DNA of 64,000 nt from UBA1444 sp964601085 (GCA_964601085.1 CAZRLN010000005.1:1-64000), one strand, 5' to 3'; numbered from the stretch's first letter, positions 24,023 to 33,774 are shown. Numbers and translations are program-made. The notes: a model not told the origin generated them from the letters alone.

Positions 24023-25609
24023 ATGTACGATGTCTTGCTGAAAAATGGCCGCATTGTCGATGGCTGCGGCAATCCTTGGTACAAGGCGGATGTGGGAATC
24101 AAAGACGGCCGGGTGGTTCGGATCGGTGACCTGCGGGAAGCCGAGGCGGCGGAGATCGTCGATGTCGCCGGGCAGGTGGTGGCGCCGGGATTTATCGACA
24201 TCCACTGCCATTCCGACGTGCTGTCGCTGAAGGAACCACGCGAACCCGGCAAGATCCTGCAGGGAGTGACGACGGAGGTGGTCGGCAACTGCGGCAATTC
24301 GGTGGCGCCGGTTAGTGAAGAACTGCTGCCGCTTTATCTGAAGCAGGCTTCACCGACCTTCCGGGACAAGTCGGTGAAGTGGAACTGGCGAAGTGTGGGC
24401 GAGTATCTGGAACGAATCGATGAACACAAGACCATTGGCAACGTGGCGACTCTCGTCGGCCACGGCATGCTCCGGCTCAATGCCATGGGATTTGACGATC
24501 GCCAGCCTACGGCAAAGGAATTGGAGCGGATGCAGGAGCTGGCGGCGGAAGCGCTGGATGAGGGAGCGTTCGGCTTGTCGAGCGGTCTGATTTATCCGCC
24601 GGGCATCTTCAGCCGGGAAGCGGAGATGATCGAAGTGTGCCGGTCGGTGGCCGCCAAGGGCGGATTTTATGCCACGCATATCCGCAACGAAGCCGATGAC
24701 TTAATTCCGTCGGTGGCGGAAGCGATCCGGGTGGCCGAGCAAGCCGGGATTGCTCTTGAAATTTCGCATCACAAGGCGGCTGGCCGGCGGAATTGGGGCA
24801 AATGCCAAACGACGCTGGCGATGCTGGAAGCGTCGCGCGCGCGGGGATTCGATGCGACCTGCGATCTGTATCCCTACATCGCGGCCAGCACCTCGCTCAA
24901 AACCTTGTTGCCGCCCTGGATGCATGACGGAGGAATCGCGGCACTGCTGGAGCGGCTGCGTCGGCCGGAAGTTCAGGATCAGGTTCGTCGGGAACTGGAG
25001 GAAGGACTTCCTGGCTGGGAAAACAGCGCAAAAAACACTGGCTGGGATGGCGTCATGATTGCCTACTGCCAGAAAAATACGGCGTATGAAGGAAAGACCA
25101 TCCAACAAATCGCCAATGCCGAGGGGAAGGAACCGGCGGATATACTGTTCCGGATTGTGCTGGACGAAGACGGTCTCGCGCTGATGAATATTTTCCTGAT
25201 GACGGAAGACGATGTGAAAACCATCTTGCAGCATCCGCTTTCCATGATTGGCTCAGACGCCATTCCCAGCACCGGCAAGCCACATCCCCGTTTTTACGGG
25301 ACGTTCCCCCGGGTTTTGGCCAAATATGTCCGGGATGAAAAAGTCATTTCCTTGCAGGAAGGGATTCGCAAGATGACAGCCTTGCCGGCCCAGAAACTGG
25401 GACTGCGGGACCGCGGCGTCCTGCGGGAAGGCGCTTGGGCGGACATCGTCGTGTTTGACCCGGAAACCATTCAGGATAAAGCAACCTTTGCCGAACCGGC
25501 CCAATACCCGGCAGGAATTGATCATGTGCTGGTCAATGGGGTAATGGCTGTGCGGCATAGTCAATATACAGGCAGTCTCAGCGGCAGGACCCTGCGGCGG
25601 GGACATTGA
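24023..25609 (+). CDS. N-acyl-D-amino-acid deacylase, copy 2
   Basis: 528 residues with the same active-site layout as copy 1: H61/H63 (DIHCHSD), Cys90 (TTEVVGNCGNS), ISHHKAAGRRNWG and MIGSDAIPSTGKPHPRFYGTFPR. AAAGGAG lies upstream of the ATG. It follows copy 1 and precedes the dipeptide binding protein by 32 bases, so it is likely transcribed with the transporter. Whether the copies differ in substrate, for example D-Glu, D-Asp or hydrophobic D-residues, cannot be read from the sequence. Confidence 0.92.
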   Translation: MYDVLLKNGRIVDGCGNPWYKADVGIKDGRVVRIGDLREAEAAEIVDVAGQVVAPGFIDIHCHSDVLSLKEPREPGKILQGVTTEVVGNCGNSVAPVSEELLPLYLKQASPTFRDKSVKWNWRSVGEYLERIDEHKTIGNVATLVGHGMLRLNAMGFDDRQPTAKELERMQELAAEALDEGAFGLSSGLIYPPGIFSREAEMIEVCRSVAAKGGFYATHIRNEADDLIPSVAEAIRVAEQAGIALEISHHKAAGRRNWGKCQTTLAMLEASRARGFDATCDLYPYIAASTSLKTLLPPWMHDGGIAALLERLRRPEVQDQVRRELEEGLPGWENSAKNTGWDGVMIAYCQKNTAYEGKTIQQIANAEGKEPADILFRIVLDEDGLALMNIFLMTEDDVKTILQHPLSMIGSDAIPSTGKPHPRFYGTFPRVLAKYVRDEKVISLQEGIRKMTALPAQKLGLRDRGVLREGAWADIVVFDPETIQDKATFAEPAQYPAGIDHVLVNGVMAVRHSQYTGSLSGRTLRRGH

Positions 25610-25641
25610 GTCCGAAACAAAAAAATCAAGGAGGGGTTCCC

Positions 25642-27213
25642 ATGAAAAAAAACAATAAGCTGGCGGCCTTATTCATCGTATTCGTCCTGCTGTTCACACT
25701 CGGTTGCGGCGGATCGTCTCCGGCGTCGCCGACGGCGACGGGCGACAAAGGGAAAAAGAAAGACCTGAAAGTTGGGCTTACCGCCGCGCCGCCGACGATT
25801 GACATGCACAAGACCACAGCTACCTTGACTCAGCAGGTGGGCTGGCACATCTTCGAATATCTGGTCACCTTGGATTCCAAGTACAATGTAGTACCATCAC
25901 TGGCGGAAAAGATCGAAGTCAGCCCGGACGGCAAGACTTTCACATTCCCGCTGCGGAAGGGCTTAAAGTTCCACAACGGCAAAGACTTGACTGCGGATGA
26001 TGTTGTGGCGTCATTGCTGCGGTGGCGTAAATATTCCACCATTGGCCGGGCAGTCGTGGCGCCGGCGACCATAACCGCTAAAGACAAGGACACCGTCGTG
26101 ATCACACTGCCCAAACCGTCGAGCGCCTTGCTGCCGGCGTTGGCATACCCGTCTCAGGGCGCGGTCATCATGCCGAAGGAAATCATCGACGAGGCGGGCG
26201 ACGGCAACGTCAAAAAATATATCGGCACCGGGCCGTTCGAATTCGTCGAATGGAAGCAAAACCAATTCATCCATGTGAAGAAATACGCAGGCTACAAATC
26301 GGCGCCCGGTCCGGCCAGCGGTCTGTCCGGCAAGAAGGAAGCCCTGGTCGACAATATCTTCTTCTATCTGGTGCCGGATCCGGCGACCCGGGTGGCTGGA
26401 ATCCAGTCCGGCGAGTATGATACGGTGGAACAAGTGCCGACCGACAGTTATCAAATCCTGAAGAAAGATCCCAACCTCGATGTGCGGGTCGACCGCCCCT
26501 CCAGCTACGTTTCGATGGTTTTCAACACCAAGAGCGGGCTGTTCGCCGATGTGAAGAAACGTCAGGCGATCAACGCCGCCCTCGACTCGGAAACCGTTCT
26601 GAAAGCCATTGCTGGTTCGCCGGAGTTTTACGAACTGAACCATGGTCTGGTGTTCAAGGAACAGATCTGGTATGTCGACAGCGGCAAGGAAAAATACAAC
26701 CAGAAGAATCCGGAGCTGGCGAAAAAACTGCTGGCCGAGGCCGGTTACAATGGCGAACCGGTGACTATCATCACCTCCCGCGATTACGATTACATGTACA
26801 AAAGCGCCGTCGTGCTGAAAGACACGCTGGAGAAGATCGGTATGCCGGTCAAGCTGGAAGTCTACGATTGGCCGACCGTTCTCAGCAAGCGCGGCAACGA
26901 CAAACTGTGGAACATTTTCGTCACCGGTTTTTTGATCACCGTCGAGCCGTCGCAGACACTGTATCTGGATTCCCGGTTCAAGTGGGCCGGCTGGTACAAC
27001 AGTCCGAAGATGGATGCATTGCTGGACGAAATGCGCGAGTCGCCCAATCTGGATCAGGCCAGGAAAGTCTTTGAAAAGGTTCAGTCCTTGTATTGGGAAG
27101 AAGTGCCGACCATCAAGTTCGGCAATGTGCATCAGGTCTTCGCGACCCGCAAGAATGTCAAAGGCGCCCAATTCTTCTGCGACAAGCAGTTCTGGAACAC
27201 TACCGTTGAATAA
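25642..27213 (+). CDS. dppA: Peptide ABC transporter substrate-binding lipoprotein (DppA/OppA type)
   Basis: 523 residues from the ATG after AAGGAGGGG. Lipobox FTLGC with Cys22. The SBP_bac_5 domain is clear: LKVGLTAAPPTIDMHKTTATLTQQVGWHIFEYLVTL, FTFPLRKGLKFHNGKDLTADDVVASLLRW, KYIGTGPFEFVEW. It binds peptides or glutathione-like compounds outside the membrane. It is the first gene of a five-gene transporter in the order A-B-C-D-F and sits between D-aminoacylase genes, which suggests D-amino-acid-containing peptides as cargo. Confidence 0.93.
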   Translation: MKKNNKLAALFIVFVLLFTLGCGGSSPASPTATGDKGKKKDLKVGLTAAPPTIDMHKTTATLTQQVGWHIFEYLVTLDSKYNVVPSLAEKIEVSPDGKTFTFPLRKGLKFHNGKDLTADDVVASLLRWRKYSTIGRAVVAPATITAKDKDTVVITLPKPSSALLPALAYPSQGAVIMPKEIIDEAGDGNVKKYIGTGPFEFVEWKQNQFIHVKKYAGYKSAPGPASGLSGKKEALVDNIFFYLVPDPATRVAGIQSGEYDTVEQVPTDSYQILKKDPNLDVRVDRPSSYVSMVFNTKSGLFADVKKRQAINAALDSETVLKAIAGSPEFYELNHGLVFKEQIWYVDSGKEKYNQKNPELAKKLLAEAGYNGEPVTIITSRDYDYMYKSAVVLKDTLEKIGMPVKLEVYDWPTVLSKRGNDKLWNIFVTGFLITVEPSQTLYLDSRFKWAGWYNSPKMDALLDEMRESPNLDQARKVFEKVQSLYWEEVPTIKFGNVHQVFATRKNVKGAQFFCDKQFWNTTVE

Positions 27214-27250
27214 GTGCAAAATGTTCTAAGTGCGGGGAGGTGACTGCTCT

Positions 27251-28198
27251 ATGGTCAAATACATCATCAAGCGGATTCTCTATTTGTTGCCGGTACTTGC
27301 CGTGGTCGCGGTCGTTGACTTCGTGATCATCCATTTGACGCCGGGCGATCCGGCGGCGGTGATCCTGGGCTCCGACGCCACGGATGTCGATCTGGCCAAG
27401 TTGCGGGAGCAGCTTGGCCTCAACCTCCCCATTTATGTTCAATTCGGCCGTTGGCTATGGGGAGTGGTTCACGGCAACCTGGGTTGGTCGATATTCATGG
27501 ATATGCCGGTATCCACGGCGATCTGGCAACATCTATGGCCGACGGTATCCCTGACCTTCCTGGCCGAAACCATCGCCATTCTGGTGGCGTTGCCGCTCGG
27601 CGTCACGGCGGCGGCCAACCGGGGAACCTGGCTGGATCAGTCATTCATGACCCTGGCCTTGCTGGGGATTTCGATTCCCAGCTTTTGGATCGGTCTCAAT
27701 TTCATCATGTTGTTCGCCGTGCAGTTGAACTGGTTGCCGGCAGCCGGTTATCAACCGTTGGCCAACGGGTTGGTCAACCATCTGAAATACCTGATTATGC
27801 CGGCGATTTCGCTGGGCATCATGCAGGGGGCGCTGATCGCGCGGATGACCCGTTCGTCGCTATTGGAAGTATTGAACGAGAACTATATCCGGACGGCGGA
27901 AGCCAAGGGGTTGAAGCGGTGGGTCATTATTTTCAAGCATGCCCTGCGCAACGCTTTCATTCCGATCTTGACCGTGATCGGGCTGACATTCGCCGTGTTG
28001 ATTGGCGGCGCCGTCGTGACCGAGACGGTGTTCAACATTCCCGGCATCGGCAAACTGATCGTGACTTCGGTGCTGCGGCGTGATTACGCCGTTATCCAGG
28101 GAGCGATCCTGATGACCGCGACTTCCTATGTGTTGATCAATCTGGTGATTGATCTGATGTATGCCCTGATAGATTCCCGGGTCCGGCTGTCCAAGTAG
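27251..28198 (+). CDS. dppB: Peptide ABC transporter permease (DppB type)
   Basis: 315 residues with six membrane segments. The N-terminus MVKYIIKRILYLLPVLAVV and LTPGDPA are characteristic of DppB; the EAA loop reads YIRTAEAKGLKRWVIIFKHALRNAFIPILTV. It forms the membrane channel together with DppC. GGAGG lies ten bases upstream of the ATG. An ORF extension to 27230 is not needed. Confidence 0.94.
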   Translation: MVKYIIKRILYLLPVLAVVAVVDFVIIHLTPGDPAAVILGSDATDVDLAKLREQLGLNLPIYVQFGRWLWGVVHGNLGWSIFMDMPVSTAIWQHLWPTVSLTFLAETIAILVALPLGVTAAANRGTWLDQSFMTLALLGISIPSFWIGLNFIMLFAVQLNWLPAAGYQPLANGLVNHLKYLIMPAISLGIMQGALIARMTRSSLLEVLNENYIRTAEAKGLKRWVIIFKHALRNAFIPILTVIGLTFAVLIGGAVVTETVFNIPGIGKLIVTSVLRRDYAVIQGAILMTATSYVLINLVIDLMYALIDSRVRLSK

Positions 28199-28229
28199 CC
28201 GCGGTCCGGTATGAAAGGAGAGGATTGCC

Positions 28230-29126
28230 GTGGAGGTCGCCTCGACTGCTGCTCTGAAAAACAAAACGAATTATTGGGAAACCTTTCGCCGGAATATTGT
28301 GGTGCGGCGTTTCCTGTCCAACCGGATGGCGGTGACGGGTTGCGCGTTATTGGCCATTATTTTTCTGATGGCGATTTTGGCGCCGCTGCTGGCGACTCAA
28401 CCGCCGCTGGCGATGAAGGTGACGGACCGGTTGAAGGCGCCCAGCGCCGCCCACTGGTTCGGTACGGACGAATTCGGCCGTGACGTGTACAGCCGGGTGG
28501 TTCATGGCAGCCGGATTTCCATCGCGGTCGGCATGTCTGTGGTGGTGATCTCGTCGGTGTTCGGGCTGATTTTGGGTTTGTATTCCGCGTATTACCGTCA
28601 TCTGGACAACCTGATCATGCGGGTGGTCGATGGGCTGATGGCGTTTCCGGCGGTGCTGCTGGCTATCGCGATCATGGCGGCGCTGGGTCCGAAAATCGAG
28701 AACGTCATTATTTCGATCAGCGTGGTGTATATTCCGACTGTGGCCCGAACGGTTCGTTCGGCGGCGTTGGTGGTTCGCGAACAGACGTATATCGAAGCCA
28801 TCCGGGCCTTGGGCGGGAAGCCCTGGCGGATCATCTGGCGTCACATCGCGCCAAACTGCATGTCACCACTGATTGTGCAGGCAACGTTTATTTTTGCCTA
28901 CGCCGTCATCATCGAAGCCTCGCTCAGCTTCCTCGGCGCCGGCACCCCGCCGCCGCAACCCAGCTGGGGCAATATCCTCAGCGACGGTCGTACCTTGATC
29001 CGGCAGGCGTGGTGGATCATGGTGTTTCCCGGCATCGCCATCGTCATGACCGTGCTCGGCCTGAACCTGATCGGCGACGGCCTGCGGGATTTGCTGGACC
29101 CGCATACCAACAAGGCGAAAAGTTGA
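28230..29126 (+). CDS. dppC: Peptide ABC transporter permease (DppC type)
   Basis: 298 residues from a GTG with AAGGAGAG upstream. It carries HWFGTDEFGRDVYSRVVHGSRIS, the DppC/OppC hallmark, and the EAA loop YIEAIRALGGKPWRIIWRHIAPNCMSPLIV. SFLGAGTPPPQPSWGNILSDGR is the usual C-terminal part. Six membrane spans are predicted by eye. Pairs with DppB. Confidence 0.94.
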   Translation: MEVASTAALKNKTNYWETFRRNIVVRRFLSNRMAVTGCALLAIIFLMAILAPLLATQPPLAMKVTDRLKAPSAAHWFGTDEFGRDVYSRVVHGSRISIAVGMSVVVISSVFGLILGLYSAYYRHLDNLIMRVVDGLMAFPAVLLAIAIMAALGPKIENVIISISVVYIPTVARTVRSAALVVREQTYIEAIRALGGKPWRIIWRHIAPNCMSPLIVQATFIFAYAVIIEASLSFLGAGTPPPQPSWGNILSDGRTLIRQAWWIMVFPGIAIVMTVLGLNLIGDGLRDLLDPHTNKAKS

Positions 29127-29162
29127 CTTGACTCGGAATGACAAGCGAAGAAGGTGAAGCGA

Positions 29163-30164
29163 ATGAATAATCAACCGTTGCTGGAAGTGCGGGAACTCAA
29201 GACCCGATTTGCCACCGAATCCGGGATGGTTACGGCGGTAGACGGAGTCAGCTTCCAAATATACGAAGGAGAAACCGTGGGTTTGGTTGGGGAGTCCGGT
29301 TGCGGAAAAAGCGTGACATCGCTGTCCATTCTTCGCCTGTTCGGCATGAACAGCGGAACCCGGCTGGAGGGTCAGATCTTGTTCGAGGAGCGCGATTTGC
29401 TGACCGCTTCACTCGATGAAATCCAGACCATCCGCGGCAATAAAATTTCGATGATTTTCCAGGATCCGATGACGTCGCTGAATCCGGTCTATACGGTCGG
29501 CGATCAGATTGCCGAATCCATCATGTTGCATCAAAAACTGAACCGCGAGCAGGCGCTGGCCAAGGCGGTTCATATGCTGGAGCTGGTGGGAATTCCCTCG
29601 CCGGAACGCCGGGTGAAGGATTACCCGCACCAATTGTCCGGCGGCATGCGGCAACGGGTGATGATTGCCATGGGATTGGCTTGCCAGCCCAAGCTCTTGA
29701 TTGCCGACGAACCGACCACGGCGCTGGATGTGACGATCCAGGCCCAGATCCTCGAACTGATGCAAAAGCTGCAAACCGAACTGAATATGGGCGTCATCCT
29801 GATCACGCATGATCTCGGCGTGGTCGCGGAGGTCTGCAGCCGGGTGATGGTCATGTATTTGGGGCAGATCGTGGAGGAGTGTTCGGTTGAGGTTCTGTTT
29901 GACAACCCGCTGCATCCTTATACCTGCGGTTTGATCCAATCCATTCCCTCGATGGAGACCAATCGTCGGGAACCATTGCATGTGATTGAAGGAACGGTGC
30001 CGTCCCTCTTCCATGTGCCGGCCGGCTGTCATTTTGCACCGCGTTGTCCCTATGCCGACGCGCAATGCCAAAAGCCGCCGGAGCTGCTGGAGATTGACGG
30101 GGAACACAAGGTGCGTTGCTGGCATCCGGGCGTGATGACGGTGGCGGGAAGGAGGTCGGCGTGA
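29163..30164 (+). CDS. dppD: Peptide ABC transporter ATPase (DppD type)
   Basis: 333 residues. Walker A GESGCGKSVT, Q-loop FQDPMTSLNP, signature LSGGMRQRV, Walker B LLIADEPTTALD and H-loop THD are intact. The C-terminal oligopeptide/dipeptide extension has the cysteines CHFAPRCPYADAQC, typical of DppD. ATG 29163 after AAGGTG is preferred over GTG 29154. The stop overlaps the start of dppF (TGATG). Confidence 0.94.
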   Translation: MNNQPLLEVRELKTRFATESGMVTAVDGVSFQIYEGETVGLVGESGCGKSVTSLSILRLFGMNSGTRLEGQILFEERDLLTASLDEIQTIRGNKISMIFQDPMTSLNPVYTVGDQIAESIMLHQKLNREQALAKAVHMLELVGIPSPERRVKDYPHQLSGGMRQRVMIAMGLACQPKLLIADEPTTALDVTIQAQILELMQKLQTELNMGVILITHDLGVVAEVCSRVMVMYLGQIVEECSVEVLFDNPLHPYTCGLIQSIPSMETNRREPLHVIEGTVPSLFHVPAGCHFAPRCPYADAQCQKPPELLEIDGEHKVRCWHPGVMTVAGRRSA

Positions 30165-31147
30165 TGGCGGCAACAGCGCCTTTGTTGGAGATTAACCGGT
30201 TAGTGAAATACTTTCCGGTGAATAGCGGCTATTTTGAACCGCCGCGGATCGTCAAGGCGGTTAATAGTGTTTCCCTGGCGATCCGGGAAGGGGAAACCTA
30301 CGGCCTGGTGGGTGAGTCCGGTTGCGGCAAGAGTACGACCGGTCGCCTGATCCTGCGCCTGATCGAACCGACGGAAGGACAAGTGAAGTTTCAGGGGCGG
30401 GATGTCTTGAACTTTTCGAAAGAGGAACTGCGAAAGGTCCGCAAAGATATGCAGATGGTGTTTCAGGATCCATTTTCCGCTTTGAATCCACGAATCCGGA
30501 TCGGTTCCGCTATTCAGGAGACAATGGACATTTTCGAAATCGGCGACGCCAAGGACCGCAAAGTTCGAGTATACGACATTTTGGAAAAAGTCGGACTGCA
30601 ACGGGACCACTACGACCGCTATCCCCACGAGTTTTCCGGCGGGCAGCGGCAACGTATCGTGCTGGCCCGGGCGCTGGCGGTCGGGCCCAAATTCGTCGTG
30701 TGCGATGAGCCCGTGTCGGCGCTGGACGTGTCCACCCAGTCCCAGATCATCAACTTGCTGGAAAAGTTGCAGCATGACATGAAACTGACCTATCTGTTCA
30801 TTGCCCACAATCTGAGCGTGGTCCGGCATATTTCCGACCGGATCGGCGTTATGTATCTGGGACACTTGATGGAGGAAGCTGAAACGGACAGCCTGTTCGA
30901 ACGCCCCATGCATCCCTACACGCAGGCGCTGCTTTCGGCAGTGCCGCATCCGAATCCCCGGCGCAAACGAGAACGGGTTATTCTCTCCGGTGATGTGCCG
31001 TCGCCGCTGAATTTGCCGACCGGTTGCGTGTTCCACACCCGTTGCCCCTATGCGATCGGCGCATGCCGCGATACCGTGCCGGACCTGCGGGAAGTCGATG
31101 CCCGTCACAAGGTGGCCTGCCACAAGGTGCATGACTGGAATATTTGA
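30164..31147 (+). CDS. dppF: Peptide ABC transporter ATPase (DppF type)
   Basis: 327 residues. Walker A GESGCGKSTTGR, FQDPFSALNPR, signature FSGGQRQRIVLARAL, Walker B VVCDEPVSALD and H-loop AHN are intact, and the C-terminus carries CVFHTRCPYAIGAC. AAGGAGG precedes the start, which overlaps the dppD stop. With DppD it powers uptake through DppBC. Confidence 0.94.
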   Translation: MAATAPLLEINRLVKYFPVNSGYFEPPRIVKAVNSVSLAIREGETYGLVGESGCGKSTTGRLILRLIEPTEGQVKFQGRDVLNFSKEELRKVRKDMQMVFQDPFSALNPRIRIGSAIQETMDIFEIGDAKDRKVRVYDILEKVGLQRDHYDRYPHEFSGGQRQRIVLARALAVGPKFVVCDEPVSALDVSTQSQIINLLEKLQHDMKLTYLFIAHNLSVVRHISDRIGVMYLGHLMEEAETDSLFERPMHPYTQALLSAVPHPNPRRKRERVILSGDVPSPLNLPTGCVFHTRCPYAIGACRDTVPDLREVDARHKVACHKVHDWNI

Positions 31148-31166
31148 AGAGAAGGAGCGAGCCGGA

Positions 31167-32021
31167 ATGAAAGCTTTGGGATTTTACAACGGAAGGATCA
31201 TCGAACGGGACGAGCCAGTCATCTGCATTGAGGATCGCGGTTACCAATTCGGCGATGGGGTCTATGACGCCTGGATGGTGATCAACGGCAAACATTTTTT
31301 GCGGAGGGAGCATCTGGATCGATTCGAACGCAGCTGTCGGCTGTTGGATATCGAGCCTTGCTACAGCCGTGAGGAAATTGAGGGATTCAGTGATCTGATG
31401 TTGCATGAATCCGGCATTGAGCAGGGGATGATGTATTTCCAGTGGACGCGGGGCTGGCAATCACCTCGATCTCATATCATCGCCGACGGCATCCGGCCGG
31501 TTCTGAGCGGCTTTATTTCGCCATGGACGCCGAAACCAGCCGATTTCTGGACCCAGGGGAGCAAAACGATGTTCGCGGTGGATGAACGGCAGCATTTCTG
31601 CAATATCAAGACATTGAATCTGCTCGGCAGTATCCGTGCGATCAATGCGGCGGCGAAGGCCGGCTGTTACGAAGTTATTTTTGTCCGGGAAGACGGCGGC
31701 GAAAAATTCGTCACCGAGAGCGCCCACAGCAACTGTTACGCGGTGAAGGACGGCGTGATCCACACCGCGCCGTTGGGTAACCTGATCCTACCGGGTATTA
31801 CCCGCGGGGTTGCCCTGAAAATTGCCGGCGACCTGGAGATCCCCGTAGTCGAAGAATATTGCACGCCGGAATTCTTCCTGGAAGCCGACGAAGTGTTTTT
31901 GTCGGCCGCCAGCGGGATCGTGCCGGTTGGTTGGATCGGCGACGTTCGGATCGGCACGGGCCCGGGACCGGTATTTGCACGACTGAATGAGGAGTATCAG
32001 AAACTGATCGCCGCAAACTAA
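31167..32021 (+). CDS. dat: D-amino-acid transaminase, copy 2
   Basis: 284 residues and a close paralogue of copy 1, with long identical blocks such as QFGDGVYDAWMV and FVTESAHSNCYAVKDG. The catalytic lysine is in NIKTLNLLGS. GAAGGAGCGAG precedes the ATG at 31167; an ORF extension into dppF is rejected. It is probably co-transcribed with the transporter and handles imported D-amino acids. Keeping two nearly identical enzymes under separate leaders suggests different timing rather than different chemistry. Confidence 0.9.
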   Translation: MKALGFYNGRIIERDEPVICIEDRGYQFGDGVYDAWMVINGKHFLRREHLDRFERSCRLLDIEPCYSREEIEGFSDLMLHESGIEQGMMYFQWTRGWQSPRSHIIADGIRPVLSGFISPWTPKPADFWTQGSKTMFAVDERQHFCNIKTLNLLGSIRAINAAAKAGCYEVIFVREDGGEKFVTESAHSNCYAVKDGVIHTAPLGNLILPGITRGVALKIAGDLEIPVVEEYCTPEFFLEADEVFLSAASGIVPVGWIGDVRIGTGPGPVFARLNEEYQKLIAAN

Positions 32022-32034
32022 TACCCCGGACAAA

Positions 32035-32095
32035 TATTATAGGAAGGGCAAAGACGCCCGCAGTAAGGCAGTGCTTTATTGCGGGTCTTTTATTT
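32035..32095 (+). promoter_or_regulatory. Leader attenuator D upstream of the third D-aminoacylase
   Basis: The hexaloop hairpin GGGC-AAAGAC-GCCC (32046-32059) overlaps the 5' arm of a terminator hairpin (arms about 32052-32066 and 32076-32088) followed by a T-rich run. TATTAT at 32035-32040 is a possible -10 box without a -35 box. Confidence 0.6.
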
Positions 32096-32132
32096 TGGAA
32101 TGCTTTTGTCAAGAACAAAGAGAGGTTTGAAT

Positions 32133-33752
32133 ATGTTTGATTTAAAGATCGTGAATGGAAAAATTGTCGATGGTTCGGGGCGGAGCAGTTATCTGGCCGA
32201 TGTCGGCATCAGCGGCGACCGGATCACGGCAGTGGGAAACCTGGCGGCGGCGCCGGCGCGCGAGACGATAAATGCTGCCGGGAAAATCGTTGCGCCGGGA
32301 TTCATCGATATGCATACGCACTCGGATTTATCGGTACTGTACGATCCGCATGCGAACAGCAAGATTTACGACGGCGTCACCACCGAGGTCGTCGGCAATT
32401 GCGGGATCGGCGTGGCGCCGGTATCGGAATCCAATCGGCAGTTACTGATGGATTATCTGGGGACGCGCATGATCGGCAACCTGCCGGTCAAAATCGACCT
32501 GAAATGGTCGACGGTGGCCGAATACCTGAACTATGTGGACGCCCATCCACCGGCGGTCAACGTGACGGCATTGCTGGCGCAGGGCGCGATTCGCATCGCG
32601 GTGATGGGGTTTGACAGCAATAAGCCGACGCCGGCGCAACTGGCCGAGATGCAGGAACTGGTTCGCGCCGGGATGAGCGAAGGCGCGGTCGGGTTCAGCA
32701 CTGGCTTGATTTACATGCCGGGAGAGTTTTCCGATACGGCGGAACTGACCGAGGTTGTCCGGCAAATAAAACCCTGGAATGGAATCTACGTTACCCATAT
32801 CCGCAACGAAAGCGATGGAGTGTTTGAAGCGCTGGACGAAGCACTGACCATAGGTCGTGAGGCCGGGACGCCGGTCCACATTTCCCATTTGAAATTAGGC
32901 GGCAAGTCCGTTTGGGGCCGGGCTGGCGAATTGTTGCGGAAAATCGAAGATGCCAATGCGGCTGGGATCGATACAACTTTTGATTTGTATCCGTATACGG
33001 CCGGCATGACCGGACTATCGGCCTGCATGCCGCCGTGGGCTTTCGAAGGAGGGGTCGGGCAGCTGATTCTTCGACTGCAGGACAAAGAAATGCGCCTGCG
33101 GATCCGGGCTTGCATCGAAACCGGCATCCCCGGCTGGCAGAACATGGCCAAGGCGGCCGGATCATGGGATCGGATCGTCATTACCACTGTCATGAATGAA
33201 GAAAACAAACATCTGGAAGGGAAAAGCGTCCAGGAAATCGCCGATCTGCAGGGCAAAGATCCGTATACGACCATGTTTGATCTGCTGGTCGCCGAAAAAG
33301 GCCGGGTACTGATCGTGACCCATATGATGGCTGAAGAAGATGTGGCGGCTATTATCCGCCATCCGCTGGCGATGATTGGTTCGGATGGAATGAGCGTCTC
33401 TACGGAAGGCGTGATGTCTTTCGGCCGGCCTCATCCCCGGGCGTTCGGCACCCGCGCCCGTGTTCTGGAGAAATATGTCCGGGAAGATAAAATACTGAGC
33501 CTGGAAGATGCCGTCAGAAAGATGTCGGCGATGCCGGCGGAACGCCTCGGGTTGAAGCAACGCGGCCTGATCAAGGACGGTTATTATGCCGATTTGACGA
33601 TCTTCGACCCGGAAACAGTCCAGGGAAAGGCGACTTTCGCCGAACCCAAACAGTATTCTGCAGGGTTCGATGTGGTTGTCGTAAACGGCAAGATCGTTCT
33701 GAAAGATGGCGTGCATCAGGAGGTTTATTGCGGGCGCGTACTAAAAAAATAA
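32133..33752 (+). CDS. N-acyl-D-amino-acid deacylase family protein, copy 3
   Basis: 539 residues. The amidohydrolase residues are conserved (H61/H63 in DMHTHSD, TTEVVGNCGIG, HISHLKLGGKSVWG, MIGSDGMS), but it differs from copies 1 and 2 in SHLK instead of SHHK and in an insertion at SDGMSVSTEGVMSFGRPHPR. This is a distinct subfamily, probably with another substrate. ATG 32133 follows AGAGG. A terminator follows at 33775. Confidence 0.9.
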   Translation: MFDLKIVNGKIVDGSGRSSYLADVGISGDRITAVGNLAAAPARETINAAGKIVAPGFIDMHTHSDLSVLYDPHANSKIYDGVTTEVVGNCGIGVAPVSESNRQLLMDYLGTRMIGNLPVKIDLKWSTVAEYLNYVDAHPPAVNVTALLAQGAIRIAVMGFDSNKPTPAQLAEMQELVRAGMSEGAVGFSTGLIYMPGEFSDTAELTEVVRQIKPWNGIYVTHIRNESDGVFEALDEALTIGREAGTPVHISHLKLGGKSVWGRAGELLRKIEDANAAGIDTTFDLYPYTAGMTGLSACMPPWAFEGGVGQLILRLQDKEMRLRIRACIETGIPGWQNMAKAAGSWDRIVITTVMNEENKHLEGKSVQEIADLQGKDPYTTMFDLLVAEKGRVLIVTHMMAEEDVAAIIRHPLAMIGSDGMSVSTEGVMSFGRPHPRAFGTRARVLEKYVREDKILSLEDAVRKMSAMPAERLGLKQRGLIKDGYYADLTIFDPETVQGKATFAEPKQYSAGFDVVVVNGKIVLKDGVHQEVYCGRVLKK

Positions 33753-33774
33753 GAAGGTTAAATCCTTGGCGGTT

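Noticed and set aside
31050..31166. N-terminal extension of the second D-AAT inside dppF
   Set aside because: The extension is an out-of-frame reading of dppF; the paralogue starts at the equivalent of 31167.
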